Position numbers and translations under genes: made by a program
The notes under the pieces: model-generated
Database searches by the model: none
Told to the model about the DNA's origin: nothing
The model's input: only the letters and a program-made list of their open reading frames with translations
DNA from: Parus major
Taxonomy: Eukaryota; Chordata; Aves; Passeriformes; Paridae
Direction: 5' to 3'
Length of the DNA stretch: 64,000 bases
Assembly (NCBI RefSeq): GCF_001522545.3
Contig: NC_031799.1
Location: 39,633,265 to 39,697,264 of the forward strand
Shown here: one piece after another, positions 48,555-61,790 of the stretch
How the letters are laid out: every line of letters begins with the position of its first letter
How positions within the stretch are numbered: the first letter of the stretch is position 1

Positions 48555-48918
48555 AACAGTTGTAGGAAGTGAGATTATTGCTCTCTACAACCACCTGAAA
48601 GGAGGTTGCAGCAGGGGGTATTGGTATCTTCTCCCAGGAAATTAGTGATACGATAAGAAACGGCATCAAGCTGCACTGACTGCTAAAAGACATTAGTCAC
48701 TGAAAGTGTTGTCAAACATTGGAACAGGTTCCCTATGGTATTGGTGAAATCACCATCCCTGAAGGTGTTCAGGAGAAGTGCAGCTGTGACACTTAAGGGC
48801 ATGGTTTGTCATGGTTAGTGGTGAGCTTGGCAGTGCTAGGTTTATGGTTGGTCTTGATGACCTTACAGGTCATTTCTGAAATAAATCATTCTATAACTCT
48901 GTGATTCTATGTTTCTGT
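48555..48918 (+). mobile_element. CR1 LINE 3' end, plus strand
   Basis: Covers the ALYNHLKGGCS-type position (ATTGCTCTCTACAACCACC, about 48577), the degraded C-terminus of ORF2 and the 3' UTR. It ends with CATTCTATAACTCTGTGATTCTATG, the standard CR1 tail. An internal deletion removes the LRQGRFRLDIRKN-equivalent bases near 48680. Confidence 0.92.
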
Positions 48919-49993
48919 AAAGAATGTGAGAGGGATGAAATTAAAAAACACATTCAGCGGTCACGTGCTTTTGCAATGCCATTGCTTACCTAAGGTTTCC
49001 TCCATATTTTCAATGAAGTCCAGAAGGTTTTTAACTCTTAAAATTCCAGGCAAACTTTTAATTTGTATGGTGTTTCCAGAATCCATAAAGAAACTACATT
49101 TTAAATTTTCTAAAATATCAGCTATGGATATTTAATATCTGTACAGAATTTTCTGAATTTACTGTCAACTTCATCAGCCAGCCTTAAGTACATTCTTGAT
49201 TAATTTTCTGAAATAGTAACAAAGTACTGCCTTTTAAAGAATCCAAAACAAGACATCTTCCTGACCTCTGGAAGGAATATTATATAAATTTACCTATTTG
49301 AGTGACATTTCTCATTCAGAAATTTAGGGCAGCTTCAAGATTACCATGTGAAGATTACAGGAGACTGTTAAAATCAGTTTGACCTTTACAGAACTTTTAT
49401 ATTCCAGCTGTCTCTATCAGCTTTCCAGCAACTTCATTATTTATAGAAAGTCATTGAAGTCTACAGCCAAGACAAATGGCAGCCTGAACTCTGTTTTAAA
49501 CTCCTGCTAATGCAAGAAAACTCACAGAGAAATTGCAGCTGCCCTCCACTTTACTGACTTTATTAGAGCTGAATACTAGTCTGTAAGAAAACCGCAAATT
49601 TACACATTTGACTTCAGGCATTAAGAGGTTCCTAGGAGTATTCTGAATTATTCCAAAATCAGATAGGTTACTTTTACAAATAATTGTCCACATCTTGTAT
49701 TCTATTGGTATCTTGGAAATGACAATACAAGCTTTGTGGATAACCACAGCTAAAATACAAGACAAATCTAATGCCATGATCAATATTTTTATTTACAAAT
49801 ATACAAATTTAGATTTCCTAAAATTTGTTTTAAATCTTGATCAGGATATAATTCTTGAACTTGTAGTTTTATAATAAAAAAAATCCTGATTATAGAGCCA
49901 TTTCTCAGGCAATATTGTGCTTATCTGTTTCTTTTTTTGCTAGACAGAAAATGTATGAGACCTTGAATAACATCTAGACAAACCAAAAAACAA

Positions 49994-50043
49994 ATAAACA
50001 AGAAAACATATTCTACATATAAACAAGAAAATACATTCTACAT
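49994..50043. repeat. Tandem duplication of a 25-bp unit
   Basis: ATAAACAAGAAAACATATTC followed by TACAT is repeated once in tandem with a few differences. Confidence 0.75.
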
Positions 50044-50697
50044 ATTAATGTTATGAACTGGAGTACCAAAAAGAGTGACTGTTTAAATGCATATATGTAT
50101 AGTCTATATATAGTCAAATCTGACTACTCCTACTATTATTCCTAATTTACAGTAATTAAGAAATCTTGAATTTATTTTTGGATTAGAGCTTGTTTCTCCC
50201 TTCCTCAGTGTTTTGGAAATCTGTGGCAGATGCCAACGCATTTATAAGAACCATTTAAAAAAGCCGCTCCCTGCATGTGAGTACAAGCTAGTAGTTGCAT
50301 AAAATAAAGAAGAGCACAGAAAACACTGGAAACTATGTTCCTTTTACCATGCTCTAAAACAATTTCTTTATGAGTGTTAAAGATTTACTAGCACTTCTGG
50401 AGATGTCATGGATATCTTCTCTCTTTTTCACCTCACCTTGCAAAAAAGACTATCTACGGACTTTTGAAAAATTGTTAACTCTAAAGGGTAGAATATTCTC
50501 TTTGAAAAAGGAAGGATTTCTGTTTTTAGAACTCTGTACTATTGGTCTAAATGCAAGACTTGCAAATTCCAGCTTCCTATAAACTTACACAAAAGAGGGC
50601 AAATTATTCAGTTAAAGTGAAAAGACCCTATGAGAATTTGAACACTAAATTTGTGCAGTATCAAAAGACAGTATTTCAACAGATTTAGCAGAAGAGA

Positions 50698-50776
50698 CAT
50701 TACAAGAGGGAAAATTACAAGAGGGAAATTACAAGGAGGGAAGAGAAATTTGCAAGAGAAATTACAGGAGGGAAGT
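50698..50776. repeat. Minisatellite-like (AAATTACAAGAGGG)n
   Basis: Four to five imperfect copies of a purine-rich unit of about 14-18 bases centred on ATTACAAGAGGG, with one longer unit carrying AGAGAAATTTGC. Confidence 0.8.
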
Positions 50777-52989
50777 AAATTTGCAGCTTATTCTGAGGTT
50801 TGATCATGATTAATCTGATACTTCTGAAAGGAGAACAACTAGCAAATTAAAAGTTCACTTTGATATGATCCTGCACTCAGATCTGTAAACACAGTCTTCA
50901 TACAATTTAAACTCCTTAGGTCTGTATCCATTACTTAGGAGAATGATTCTGTGGCCAGAGCTTCATTATGAATAAACTTAGATTTTGTGGGTCAATTTGA
51001 GATTAACTTTAGAAATGAGATTTTTTTAAATGCAAACTTTAAAACAAAACACTCTTATGATATCCAAAATTATCAAATTCTCTGATAAGCTTCAAAATAT
51101 TTTGAAACTGAATAACATTCAGTTTCAAAAGAAATGTTAATATGTTTTAAAGTGGTCATATTCATTGTATTCATGTACTACTTTTATCCAAAAGACCATG
51201 AAGTAACCATGGTTTAGTTCTGTAATCAGTATTTATTAATCATAAATTTAATTCTAAATGGATAAAAAGGATTAGGTTTTATTTCCAAACAAACTTATTT
51301 GTCCACATATCAAACTTCCTTAAGCAAGAGGTAGAAAGAATTTTTGGAGTATATTTCAGGTGGGAAAAAAAGCATCTCAAACTGACAAGAACTGAATTTG
51401 AGTATAATAGTAAAGGTGCTCATATTTCGTAAGAAATCCAATACAGAAATGAGGAAATTAAAATTGCATTGTATTTTTATAGAGGTTCATTGAGTGAACC
51501 TTTACAAGCAAGTGTACCTACATTATATTTTCCCTCTTATTTAACTAATTGCACATAGAACTCAACAGTTGCACAGACACCTGCACAGAACTACAAGTGC
51601 AACTCCATTACTGATGTAAATTTCATAGTCCCCAAAATGGAGTTAGGTTTTACTTTGTTATATTTCTTGACTTCTAGATTTTAGTAATTCAGTGAATTGA
51701 TAGCTATTTTTGATTGAAGGCATTAAATGCTGAGAAAAAAATGGTCTGACTCATAAAATTTTTGCATACTAATTAAAATGCTCAGTAGCTGACTAATTTC
51801 TAAATACAGGCAGGGAAAAACAAGATACAATCTATTTCTTTTTCCTCCGCAAATGAAAACTATATGAGTGACTGCAAGTTTACTTCAATTAGTATTTCAA
51901 TTCAATTCATTACTCTAACGACATGACATTTACTACAATGATTATGAATACTCTAGTGGGAAATATACTGAGGTCAGTGGAAATAACCTTAAATCCATAA
52001 AAATAAATTAAAAATAAGTTTTCAAATGTAAGAACTTTTATTCTTTTGTAAACATGATATTGAAGGTCAAAGGTACTCTAGAGAAAGAGTAATTTCATAA
52101 GTCAAATCTTGCATAAATAATCCATTAGTATGAAATTACAATATTATTTTTGGAAGCCAAATCAGTGATTGTTTGTACACTGGCCTTTAACACCTTTTGG
52201 TTGCAACTGATTGTTGATGATTCACATGAATATCCCTCGACATCTCTAGCTACTCAGAGATTTTTTCCAGTGAGAAATAATACCTTGCTTTGCTCATCTG
52301 TTTTTCTCCTTTGTGTAACAAAAGTCTTTATGTGCAGTTTATCACTATCTACTTTCTCTGTGGCAGATATACATACCATACTATAGACCTAAAAATATAA
52401 ACATCAGAAATGCAAGGACTAGGATGAAATACACTGAAGAATAAAATTCCTTCTTTTGTAATCAACGAGCCAACATGAAAAAAATTCTATTAAAAAGTCT
52501 GTTGGTAGTGTCAGACAGTAAATTTTTAGAAAGTTTTTCAGAGTTGCATGTAGGGCAGAGTTTGGTTAGCAATATTTAGATCACTGCAAGTGAGGAAATG
52601 TTAACTATGAAGACAAGTTAAATATACTGCAAGGCATCTGTAAAATACTGTGGATGAGATTCAACCAACTTTGAAAATCTGCCTTCTAACCTCACCTAGT
52701 CGTCTAAGCTTCCCTTTTCAATCAATAGGCACTTAATGGATGTGATTCATCTTACCTTAATCAGTACATCGAAAAGTAGGCTAAAGTATTTCAGACATCT
52801 GCTTTAGGATGAACTGCACTCTAATAATGACTTCTTTGCTATATGGATTACAATGGAAACCTCCGGTGTCTGGGTCAGATTTTATGTATGCAGTATAGGC
52901 ATTCATAGTTACAGATCTGAAATCCAGTTTATACACTTCTATTTACTCTTCTATTAGCATATTATATTAGCATATATTCATATATTCAA

Positions 52990-53425
52990 TTGGTTGGATG
53001 GTGGCATCCAAAGGGTAGTGGTCAAGAGCTCAGAGTCCCAGTGGACATCAGTGACAAGTGGGGTTCCTCAGGTGTCTGTGTTATTAACACTGGGTTTCCC
53101 CACTGTTATTTAATGTCTTCATTAATCACATAGATAAAGGGATCAAGTGCATACTTAGCAAATTTGTAGGTGACACCAAGCTGAGTGCTGCATCTGAAGG
53201 ACAGGATGCCTTCCCAGGGAACTTGGACAAGTTCAGGGAGTGAACCCACACAAATCCCATGACATTCAACAGGACCAAATGCAAAGTTCTTAGTTGCAAA
53301 TCTGTGTTGGAGCAACCCCCAGTAGCAACATCTGTTTGGGGGATGGACAGATGGAGAGCAGCCCTGTCAGACAGGATTTGGGGGTGCCAAGAGACTGAAC
53401 ATGACCAGCAATGTGCAACAAAAAT
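52990..53425 (+). mobile_element. CR1 LINE internal fragment, plus strand
   Basis: Corresponds to the ORF2 middle: the LDGGIQRVVVKSSESQW and VTSGVPQVSVL-type segment (RT palm region), then the SKFVGDTKLSAA-type YADD-box neighbourhood (the D-D position reads GD) at about 53155-53185. MTFNRTKCKVL follows at 53259. It ends near 53425 without any 3' UTR. Both ends are missing and frameshifts are present. Confidence 0.88.
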
Positions 53426-53851
53426 ATCTGAGATAAGCACTAGATTCTCCGTACCAACAATTTTGATCTGCCAATCTCTGCTTACTAGCTCTCACTAATG
53501 CTGATGTACACATAAATGAATAGCCATTTTATAGAATCTGAGGTCTTACCAGATCTTTCTACACAAGAAACAGTGGAGGAACATTATAATAAGAGTTAAT
53601 CTGCATGAAGTTTAGAGGCGAAATTTACGTTTACAAAGTATTTCTACTATGTGTCCATGGTAACTAAATTCATATTTCCTTATCTAGGATAGGAAATTGA
53701 TTGTGCTGGCAGTGATTGCAATAATGTCACCTATATTTGGAACAATTCTTTCTAGTTACTAATTTTCATGGATTAAATCTCTAAATTAAGTGTGTCACAA
53801 ATGAAGTGTAAACATACTGTCTTGATAAAACATGTCATAGCAATAACACAG
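53426..53851. other. AT-rich spacer between two oppositely oriented CR1 pieces
   Basis: No repeat family or gene is recognised. Confidence 0.5.
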
Positions 53852-54565
53852 AGGTGAGGCTCACAGGTTGGTAGTTCTCAGGGTCCCTCTTTCTATCCTT
53901 TTAAAAGATGGGAATAATGTTTCCTGTTTATCCAATCACCTGGGACTTCACCTGGCTGCCAAGACTTTTCAAATACCGTGGAGAGTGTCCTGGCAACTAT
54001 ATCAGATAATTTCCTCAGGCCTCTGGTATGCATTTCATGGGGTCCCATAGTCTTATGCACATTCAGGTTCCTCAGGTGGTCATGAACCTGATCTTTAGTT
54101 ACCATGGGAGGGACTTTGCTTCTCCTGTGTGGGAGGTGTGGGAGGAGAGCTTTCTGACTGAGTCAAAAATGTTCTTGAGTACCTCATCTTCCTCCTCATC
54201 CCTTGTTATCAGTTTTCCAACACTGTTGACCAGGGGCATCAACCTTCTTTGACCTTGTTTATCTGACCTTGTTTCTACCACCCCTGCATTTATTTATTTC
54301 CATTTAATTTTACCAGCAGGTTTCTCCTCGGTCATGCTGGTCTCTTGTCTTTCCTGCCAGATTTCTTGCTCCAAGGGGTATGTAGCTCTTGTGCTCAATG
54401 GAAGACATCCTTAAACATCTGCCAGCTCTGTTCCACTTCCTTGTCCCTGAGACCAGTGTCCTAGAAGATCGTATTGCCTATCTCCTTGAAGAGCTGGCAG
54501 TTTGCTTTCCTGAACTAAACTAACTTCACTCCTTACTTGACCCTTATCCCTCAGGACTGCAAACC
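53852..54565 (-). mobile_element. CR1 LINE ORF2 N-terminal part, minus strand
   Basis: On the minus strand, a frame at 54281-54099 carries VNSVGKLITRDEEEDEVL and LSSHTSHTGEAKS. A second at 54105-53893 carries VHDHLRNLNVHKTMGPHEMH, then FEKSWQPGEVPGDW and a degraded K(P)IFKKG. These are the segments between the endonuclease and RT domains of CR1 ORF2. The low-coordinate end (GTGAGGCTCACAGG) is the PVSLTS motif. The part above about 54300 is repeat-like but less certain. A 3' end is absent. Confidence 0.85.
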
Positions 54566-56329
54566 ACAAATGTGTTTTCACTACCTTAACATCTATTGTC
54601 AGTTTTCAACCTTGAACTAAGCATTTAATTACCTTTGTCAAAATAAACCTACAAAAATTGCATAGACATAAGATAAATACATCTATTTGAATCTGCACAA
54701 AATTTGAGGGGGTTTTCAAAGTGGCCTTTTGTTTATATAATTTCCTGGTAAAATATTTTATTCCCAGATTTTCTTATATTGATAGCAAAATCACTTCCAG
54801 AACTGCAGTGATTTTTTTGGTTGGTTTTTTTTTTCTTTTTTAAATGAACATAAGTAGATTTTGAAATGCAGCATTTTTTTATTTGACAATATTAAGAGTC
54901 AAAAAGAGGAATTTTGTATTATGCACACTTGTATTATCCATTGTGTGTGAGTATAATAAAATGATGCTGCTATGATCCTGGCAGCAAGGGTGAGGATACT
55001 ACGGTAAATTCTTTATGCAGCATAATGCTGTTAGGCACCTGAATAAAATTTAATGCCATTAAAAAGCATTTCATTATTACCTTGTCCTCTTGGGTATACA
55101 GTTCTTCAAAATCTGCTGGGACTAGCATTTCATTGGAATCTGTCTCGGTGCCTTCCTGGAAGTCTTAGCCTTATCAAAAGCATTTGATTTTGATTTTTAG
55201 ATAAAAGACCTTCAAAAGTATATTTTTAGTGGTTTTTTTTCTTGTTCTTTACTTCTGTGTGGCATTTCCAACAATATTATACCTCATGTATTTCTGCCCT
55301 TCTCTGCTTTTAGCTATATTTATGACAATTTAAATATTATTTGATCTTTGGAAATTATTAATAATTTTATTTCCATTTATATATTTTGCATATATATATG
55401 TTGCATATATCTGTTGAATAATTAGGCAGGAATTATTATATTCAACTATTTGCTTATATTTTCCTCTAAATATCACTCATAAGTTTCAAATAAAATACAT
55501 TTTTAAAAAACAATCCATACTAGCAGCGACAAATAAAATTTGAAATTACCACTTTTTAAGTGAACATTATTTGTTACTAAACTCTGTAAAAATTCCAATG
55601 TTCACAACAATTTGCATGACTGATCAGCTACATAAAGTATGTAATGAGCAACATAAGCTGATAAATCACCACCTGGTTATTTTTCTACTCACCCTTGTAA
55701 AAAGACGGGGCCAGAGAAAAAAGTCCTTCATTTCTGTTCCTTTATTTCTGTTTCTACATCACCCTAGAAATTGTGTCATTTTTCTTTTTCTTAGATCAGC
55801 ACCAAATCTTTGGATTAAGTTTGTTTGTGACTAAATATTACAAAACTTATACTCTTCATATTTGAACAGTAAATTCTCACCTTTCCAAGATCCACCATTG
55901 AAAGACACATTGTAAAAGTAAATGTTCTTAGCTTATGTTTACAATAAGTGAACAAACACTTCAGGAAACTGCCCACGGTAGAACATATTCTCATCTCTCC
56001 ATACCAAAACCTTTGTTTCATTCTTTGTACTCTAGAGTGCTCTTGAAGAATCAAAATTTCATTAAGTTATTTTTTTTCCAAGAAATAATAGAATCCCAGA
56101 ACACATCTTTTTTCATGATTTAGGGACTGATAAAAGGTTTATTGAATTCTGTAGTGAGTTTTATACTGAATGTAATAAGTTTTTAAGTAAACTCTTTGTG
56201 AAGCCTTTCATATATACAATTTTTTTGCTTATTATGTTTCATAGAAAGGTTTTTCTTAAGCCTAAATATCTTACTAGTATTTTAGTGTATTATGAAATTC
56301 GCTGTAGGTGCTTATTTTCTCAAGATTAT
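54566..56329. other. AT-rich sequence without recognised features
   Basis: No repeat family or gene is recognised. Confidence 0.55.
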
Positions 56330-56470
56330 GGGTTTTTGTTTGGTTTTGGTTTTTTTGGCTGGTTGGTCAGGGGTCGGAGTGTGTATGTATGGTTTTGGTT
56401 AAATGGTTGGGTTTGGGTTGTTTTGCTTGTTTAATTTACATACAAGTCAATTTTTTTGGGATAGGCTTGC
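56330..56470. repeat. G/T-rich low-complexity patch
   Basis: The plus strand is almost free of C over this interval (GGTTTTGG-type repeats). Three overlapping open frames with W, G, F and V runs result from the composition. Confidence 0.7.
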
Positions 56471-59400
56471 TCTTGAAACACATTTCAAGATACATTTTAT
56501 ATTAGGGAAAAGTAGCTTCTTCCTCAGACAGAAGACTGGAAGTCCATCCATCTGGAAGGACATCAGAACAATCACAGGCATAATGCAAGTATGTGATCTA
56601 CTTTGTTGACATTTATGAAAATATATCCAGAAGGGCTTAAGGAACTAGCAAGTATTCATCAGCCTATCACTGTGAGAAAACAGTCTATCACTGCAAGGAG
56701 CTCCTCTGACCCAACAGATTCAGTTAAATTTAAGTGGAATTTTTTTCCATTAATTAATTAGTTCCCGTTAGAAAAGGTAGTTGTTTCTAACTGGATTATT
56801 CTATCTTTATTAATGTAATGGTGCCCATGAAAATATGGGTATTCTCTGGTGGTCATCAATTAAATGCTATTCTGCTGTTTTACAGTCAATAATTTTTTTG
56901 TATAGTTTCACTTCTGCTCTCATATTGTGTGAACACACACGTAATATTTAGAGTAATGCTATAGAAGATGTACTGCACAGAATTTCTCAAACCAGAACCT
57001 TTTCAGTTCCAGTCTTCCCCCTACAATTAACACATCATTATGGGGAACAAGTTAAAACAAATATCAGAGCTTCAAGCAAAATTAATGGATTCAGCCAGCA
57101 GTAGAAATCCCATCTTCTTTTCTCCTTGCTTTTATTATTTTATTTGAAGTACATGAAACTAACACTATGTTATTATTTGCTTTTGAGGTTTTGAAGTTAT
57201 TCTCTCATGCTGATTGTTTCCTAAGTCTTGTGTCAAGCCAAAATTGCTATAAACAAAGTGTTACAGATATTTAGTCTTTGGTACTGACACAATTAAAATA
57301 TCCAATTTTGGTCAAGATCGTAAAAGGGCATATTAATGACCTGTTCCCACTGATATGAATAGAATTACCCTGAGGGGAAAAGCTACTACTCTTTTGGAAG
57401 TGTCTTAGGTAACTAAAATATTCAAATGGTAAAAACACAGAAGTTTTGAATCAATTTATTCCATTTAAGTAAAAGGGTATTTTGCAAGAGAGACATATCA
57501 ATTTAGATCATGACAAGAAATGCCGACATCTTTTTCTCTACAAGGTCTAATGTCTTAAATTCGAATTTTATATATGTTTTTACTTAAAGCACTGTGATAT
57601 ATTAAACAGTGCTCCATTGGATAAGATTAACCTTTCTAGAAGGATTATTGTGTTACTTGTTCCTAATAAAATTATTTTGGTCCTAGTATCTTCATGAAAA
57701 GGAAGAGAAGCTGTCAATACAATTAATTTACTGAAAAGAAAACCTGTTGATTGTAAGATATATTTTCATTTAAGTGCTCATTGCATCACCTCTTCAGTAT
57801 TGCTAGTGGATCGTACCACAGAGCTTTTTGGTATGTGTAATCTACACATGCTTCTGTATTTTTGTAACTGCGACAACTCGCTGGTTGTCTTAAAATAACT
57901 TCATAACTTTCTAGAAAGGACATATCCAAGAAATAATTACCTTTTAGACCCCTAGTATGAGTTTGTGCCTCTCTTGTTCACATGGTTAAGTATATAAATG
58001 TCAATCTCAGTATTATGAATCTGTATTCAATCACAGACAACATCAAGAAGTTTATATTCGCACTGTCATTTTGCTTTACTTCTTCTGTTATTTATTCTTA
58101 GAACCGGCCAGATCTATTTAGGCTCACATGGAAAAAATACCAGCCTCCTATCTTTTAGTCTTCACTGTTTAAAAAGAAAAAAACCTCATCCACTCTAAGA
58201 AAATCACAGAGCAAATCCCACTCCAAAGGGCTCTCTCACTGGGTCAGGCTAAAGTACCCAGGGGATCTGCATAATATCTTCAATCTAACAGAAAGTTTTT
58301 CTCTCATGACTGCTTGTGCCATGTCAATAGCACTTAATTGCTAACAATCTGATTTCTACAAGATAATCTGAAATCGAGAATGTTTGTTCAAATCTGGGTC
58401 TCTAAAAATCCATTTGTTCCATTTGTATTATAAATTAAATGTGAAGGTACTTGTATCAGCATCTTTTTGGCATGTTAAGGACCAAGTACTAGTCTTCAGC
58501 TACCACCACAACACCAAAAAATTACATTAAGGCTTGGATTTTTTTCTCCACCCAGCATTATACAACAAACAAATCAGTGCAAAAGTTCACTGTCTGCAGG
58601 AATCAGAATTCAGGTGATGGTATGAGGGCAATTAGAACTGTACAAATGAAAGCCTAATTGCTGGAAGGATATTTTACTAGATACAAGACAGAATAGAGTA
58701 TCCTACAAAGAAATACATCAGAAAAAAAAAAAAAAAAAGCTTAAATATGTCTTTTAGAAAAGGTGGAGCTTTTTTGCATGGGGAGATTAATTTTGCATTC
58801 AAACTACATGCTCCAAACACAAATAATATCTGCTTGTCAGACACATATCTCCAGAATACATAATTCATGTTGATGTAGTGAAGTAGTCTACACTATGTAC
58901 TTTAATTTGCTAAAAGATGTGCAAATCATGCTTAATCATTCTACAGATTTGCTTTCCTCCTTATATTGGAAATGAGAGCAGACTCAAAATACTAAAAAAG
59001 TTGATCCCTAAATAAAAAAATAAATTGAAAACTGTGCATAAACTGTTTACTACATTTAACATTCATTTTCAGATATTACTATATTTCTTTAGAATGGCCT
59101 GAGAACAACTTTTCATGAAGAAAAATGAAGCCAAAACATGTCAGGAGGGAAAAGCTATTACCTCTTTCCCTCTTACTCAATGCTTGATTGAAATTTAAAA
59201 GTTGATCAGAGGATGCATTTTCAACAAATTCAAAGGTATATTTCATGCAATCCAGGGAATGTGATACAAACAAGCCAGCAATTATTTCCTGAATGTTAGT
59301 TAGCAAATTTTTGCACAAGAGTTTCTTCTGAGTTACTCAAGAATTTCAAAGGAATAATTCATCAATTACATATTTACTCCAGAATGGTGTACTACAGAAT

Positions 59401-59640
59401 TATAAGACAATAAAAATCAGAGCCTAGTATAAGAATATAAAATCTGGTTAACTCTCAGATAAAAAATAAACCAAGGGCAATTGTTATGATAATGAAAATA
59501 TAAGATTTAGATATCTAATCTGGCAATATAATCTGCTTATTGTAGAACTACCAAGAAAACCCTTAAATATTCAGAATAAAGGAAGAATGTGACAGCATAA
59601 GCCAAGATATTCTGATGATCTATTGGAAAATCCAAGAGGG
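56471..59640. other. AT-rich sequence without recognised features
   Basis: An A-run of about 18 lies at 58721-58738. No repeat family or gene is recognised. Confidence 0.55.
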
Positions 59641-59770
59641 GATCATACTGCTGTCATCCAAACAACCCTACAGGGATCAGGTAAAAATAAGTACTAAGCT
59701 GATTTAACTATCTACCTGGGCTTCAGCTCTGTTTGCAACTCTGTGATGATTCATGGTGTAACATAATCAT
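59641..59770 (+). mobile_element. Possible very degraded CR1 fragment
   Basis: ATCTACCTGGGCTTCAGCTC, then TGCAACTCTGTGATGATTCATGG, resembles the VYLDFSKAFDTVSH segment of CR1 ORF2. The match is short and mutated, and the flanks do not extend it. Confidence 0.25.
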
Positions 59771-60397
59771 GCTGTCACGTGCATGTTGTATTTTTCCTTC
59801 TTCATAACAGTGGATTTACACCAATTTAGCCCTTCTAAAGACACAGCAGCAAAATCTTATTATTTTTTATAACTGTGGTTTTTTACGCCTTTAAATCTGT
59901 TTTTCTCTCTCTACCATTCTATTTTTATGCATTTATTTTCCCTTACCAAAGAAAGAAAACTATTTCTTATGTACAGTATCATAAAGCTTGTGCAAATTCC
60001 TTCTCACATTTGCATGACCTGCATCAGCTTAGTGTCAGAAATAAGAAGTCAGAGAAACTTTATTTGTTTAGTTGATGGTCTGACAATAGTAGACCAAGTA
60101 TGTATAAATTAATCGCATTCTGCCAAACATCCATAACATTGCCATGTGGGAAGGTTTTACTGGTACTTTTTTGACCCCAAAATGGACAAAGCAACTTCAT
60201 AGCAACTTTACTCAGATTTATTAAAGCGAAACAAGTTCCTGGATGGAAGACTATCTGCTAGCTCCTTGGAAAATTCAGGTGCACTGTCCTTCCTTTGACC
60301 AACAGATCTAAAGTCCTGTCTTTTACATGTATACACAGGAGGCCACTGAAGACCTTAACGAAAAAAGTTCCCCTTCCTGGGCTCAGCTGTATACTTA

Positions 60398-60402
<5 letters not shown>
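59771..60402. other. AT-rich sequence without recognised features
   Basis: No repeat family or gene is recognised. Confidence 0.55.
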
Positions 60403-60428
<26 letters not shown>

Positions 60429-60490
60429 GATAGATAGATATATAGAGATATAGATATAGGTATATAGATATATATATACACACACATATA
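60403..60490. repeat. (TA)n/(TAGA)n/(CA)n compound microsatellite
   Basis: TATATA, then TAGATAGA, TATAGA variants and CACACA. Minus-strand frames of I, Y and S here are repeat translations. Confidence 0.95.
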
Positions 60491-61137
60491 TTTAGTATAT
60501 GCCATCCAACCAAATTTAAAGAAAAACATTAAAATGCAATATAAGACCATTTTGGAAGGAGTCGATATTGCAGCCTTCAGAGATTTATCATGGTGCGTGG
60601 ACATAGTATGAAGCAACAGTAAGTACAAAATATAACCTGTCTTAATATAAGAGATTTTCAAGGGTAGTGTCAGCAAAGCTTTTAAAATCTTTCAAGCAAT
60701 AGTGATGTCCTTTTAAGTCCAATTCTTGATAAAAGGGCCAAGGTTATAGGGCTTTTTGCATAAGACCAAACGGGTGCAATTTTCTTAAGTACATAAGGCT
60801 TGGTCTAGTCAAAAATCTGTAATTAAGTATGGCCAGAAAACGTTGAAGAAGGCCAAGTTCATGCTCATTTATGGTGAGATGCGAATGGAGAATTTCCTAT
60901 ATCAAATGTAACTGCTTTGAGCAGTGGGCTAAAAAACCCAAAAGTTAAGTTTTTAGGATTATGTAGAATCTTTTAGAATGACTTAAAACTAGAGAGACCT
61001 AGGAACATTAAAGTTGTATAAAGGTGAAAACTGTCAAACACAGATTCCAATATCCATCCCCCTCCCTGCTTTTCCAACATATTTCAGTGTAAAATACAGT
61101 TATTTTCCCCAGTAAATTGAGGTTCTTTTAAAGCATC
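60491..61137. other. AT-rich sequence without recognised features
   Basis: No repeat family or gene is recognised. Confidence 0.5.
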
Positions 61138-61400
61138 TTTTATAATTATAAAATAAAAATTACAAAAATTGAATTATAAAATATACTTCTATACATTATA
61201 AATTAATTGAATATAAATATTTATATTAAATCATAAATATATACTATATTAATTAATAATATAGCTAGATTTTCTAGTAATTTACAAAGTTATGAAAATT
61301 AAATTATGATAATTAAATTATATATTCAATAGAATGAGCTCTAACAATTATCATAAGTTTTTTAAGCTTAATTGTACATAATTAAATATAATTGATTATG
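61138..61400. repeat. Extreme AT-rich tract
   Basis: About 260 bases almost free of G and C, made of ATTATAAA, AATTAAT and TATAAAT variants without a fixed period. It contains many small dyads around ATTAATTAAT. Confidence 0.8.
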
Positions 61401-61619
61401 ATGAGAAAAGCCCTGAAGAATGTAATATCTTCCAAACTTCCACCACTTTATAATTTATATTTCTAGGAATTTCCTTCCTACACATTCTAGCCTGAGATTT
61501 CTTCCAATGCTATAAATATACATTCTACTGCAGGAATTCTTTTCCTTCCTAATGTCATTAGATAGATAGATTTTTGGGGTTATATGTTTACCATGGAAAA
61601 TTTATAATGGAATGAAGAA
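61401..61619. other. Unassigned spacer
   Basis: A short GATA run (three units) lies near 61560. Nothing else is recognised. Confidence 0.5.
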
Positions 61620-61790
61620 TATGAGGTGTTTAGAAGAGTTGGATGTTTTCAAAGCCAGTTTTGATGGAGATTTGAGTGACCTGATCTATTAGAAGGTGTC
61701 CCTGCCATGGCAAGGGGGACTCTGTATTAGATGTTTTTTGATGGTTCCTTCCAACCCAAACTATTTCATGATTCTGTGATTCTAGTATTT
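61620..61790 (+). mobile_element. CR1 LINE 3' tail, plus strand
   Basis: Contains the CR1 3' UTR phrases AGAAGGTGTCCCTGCCATGG, GGTTCCTTCCAACCCAAACTA and the tail ATTCTGTGATTCTAG. Only the last part of the element is present. Confidence 0.93.

Larger units (their letters stand above)
48919..52989. other. AT-rich sequence with two small tandem repeats
   Basis: No gene is recognised. Two tandem repeats inside it are listed separately. Confidence 0.55.
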
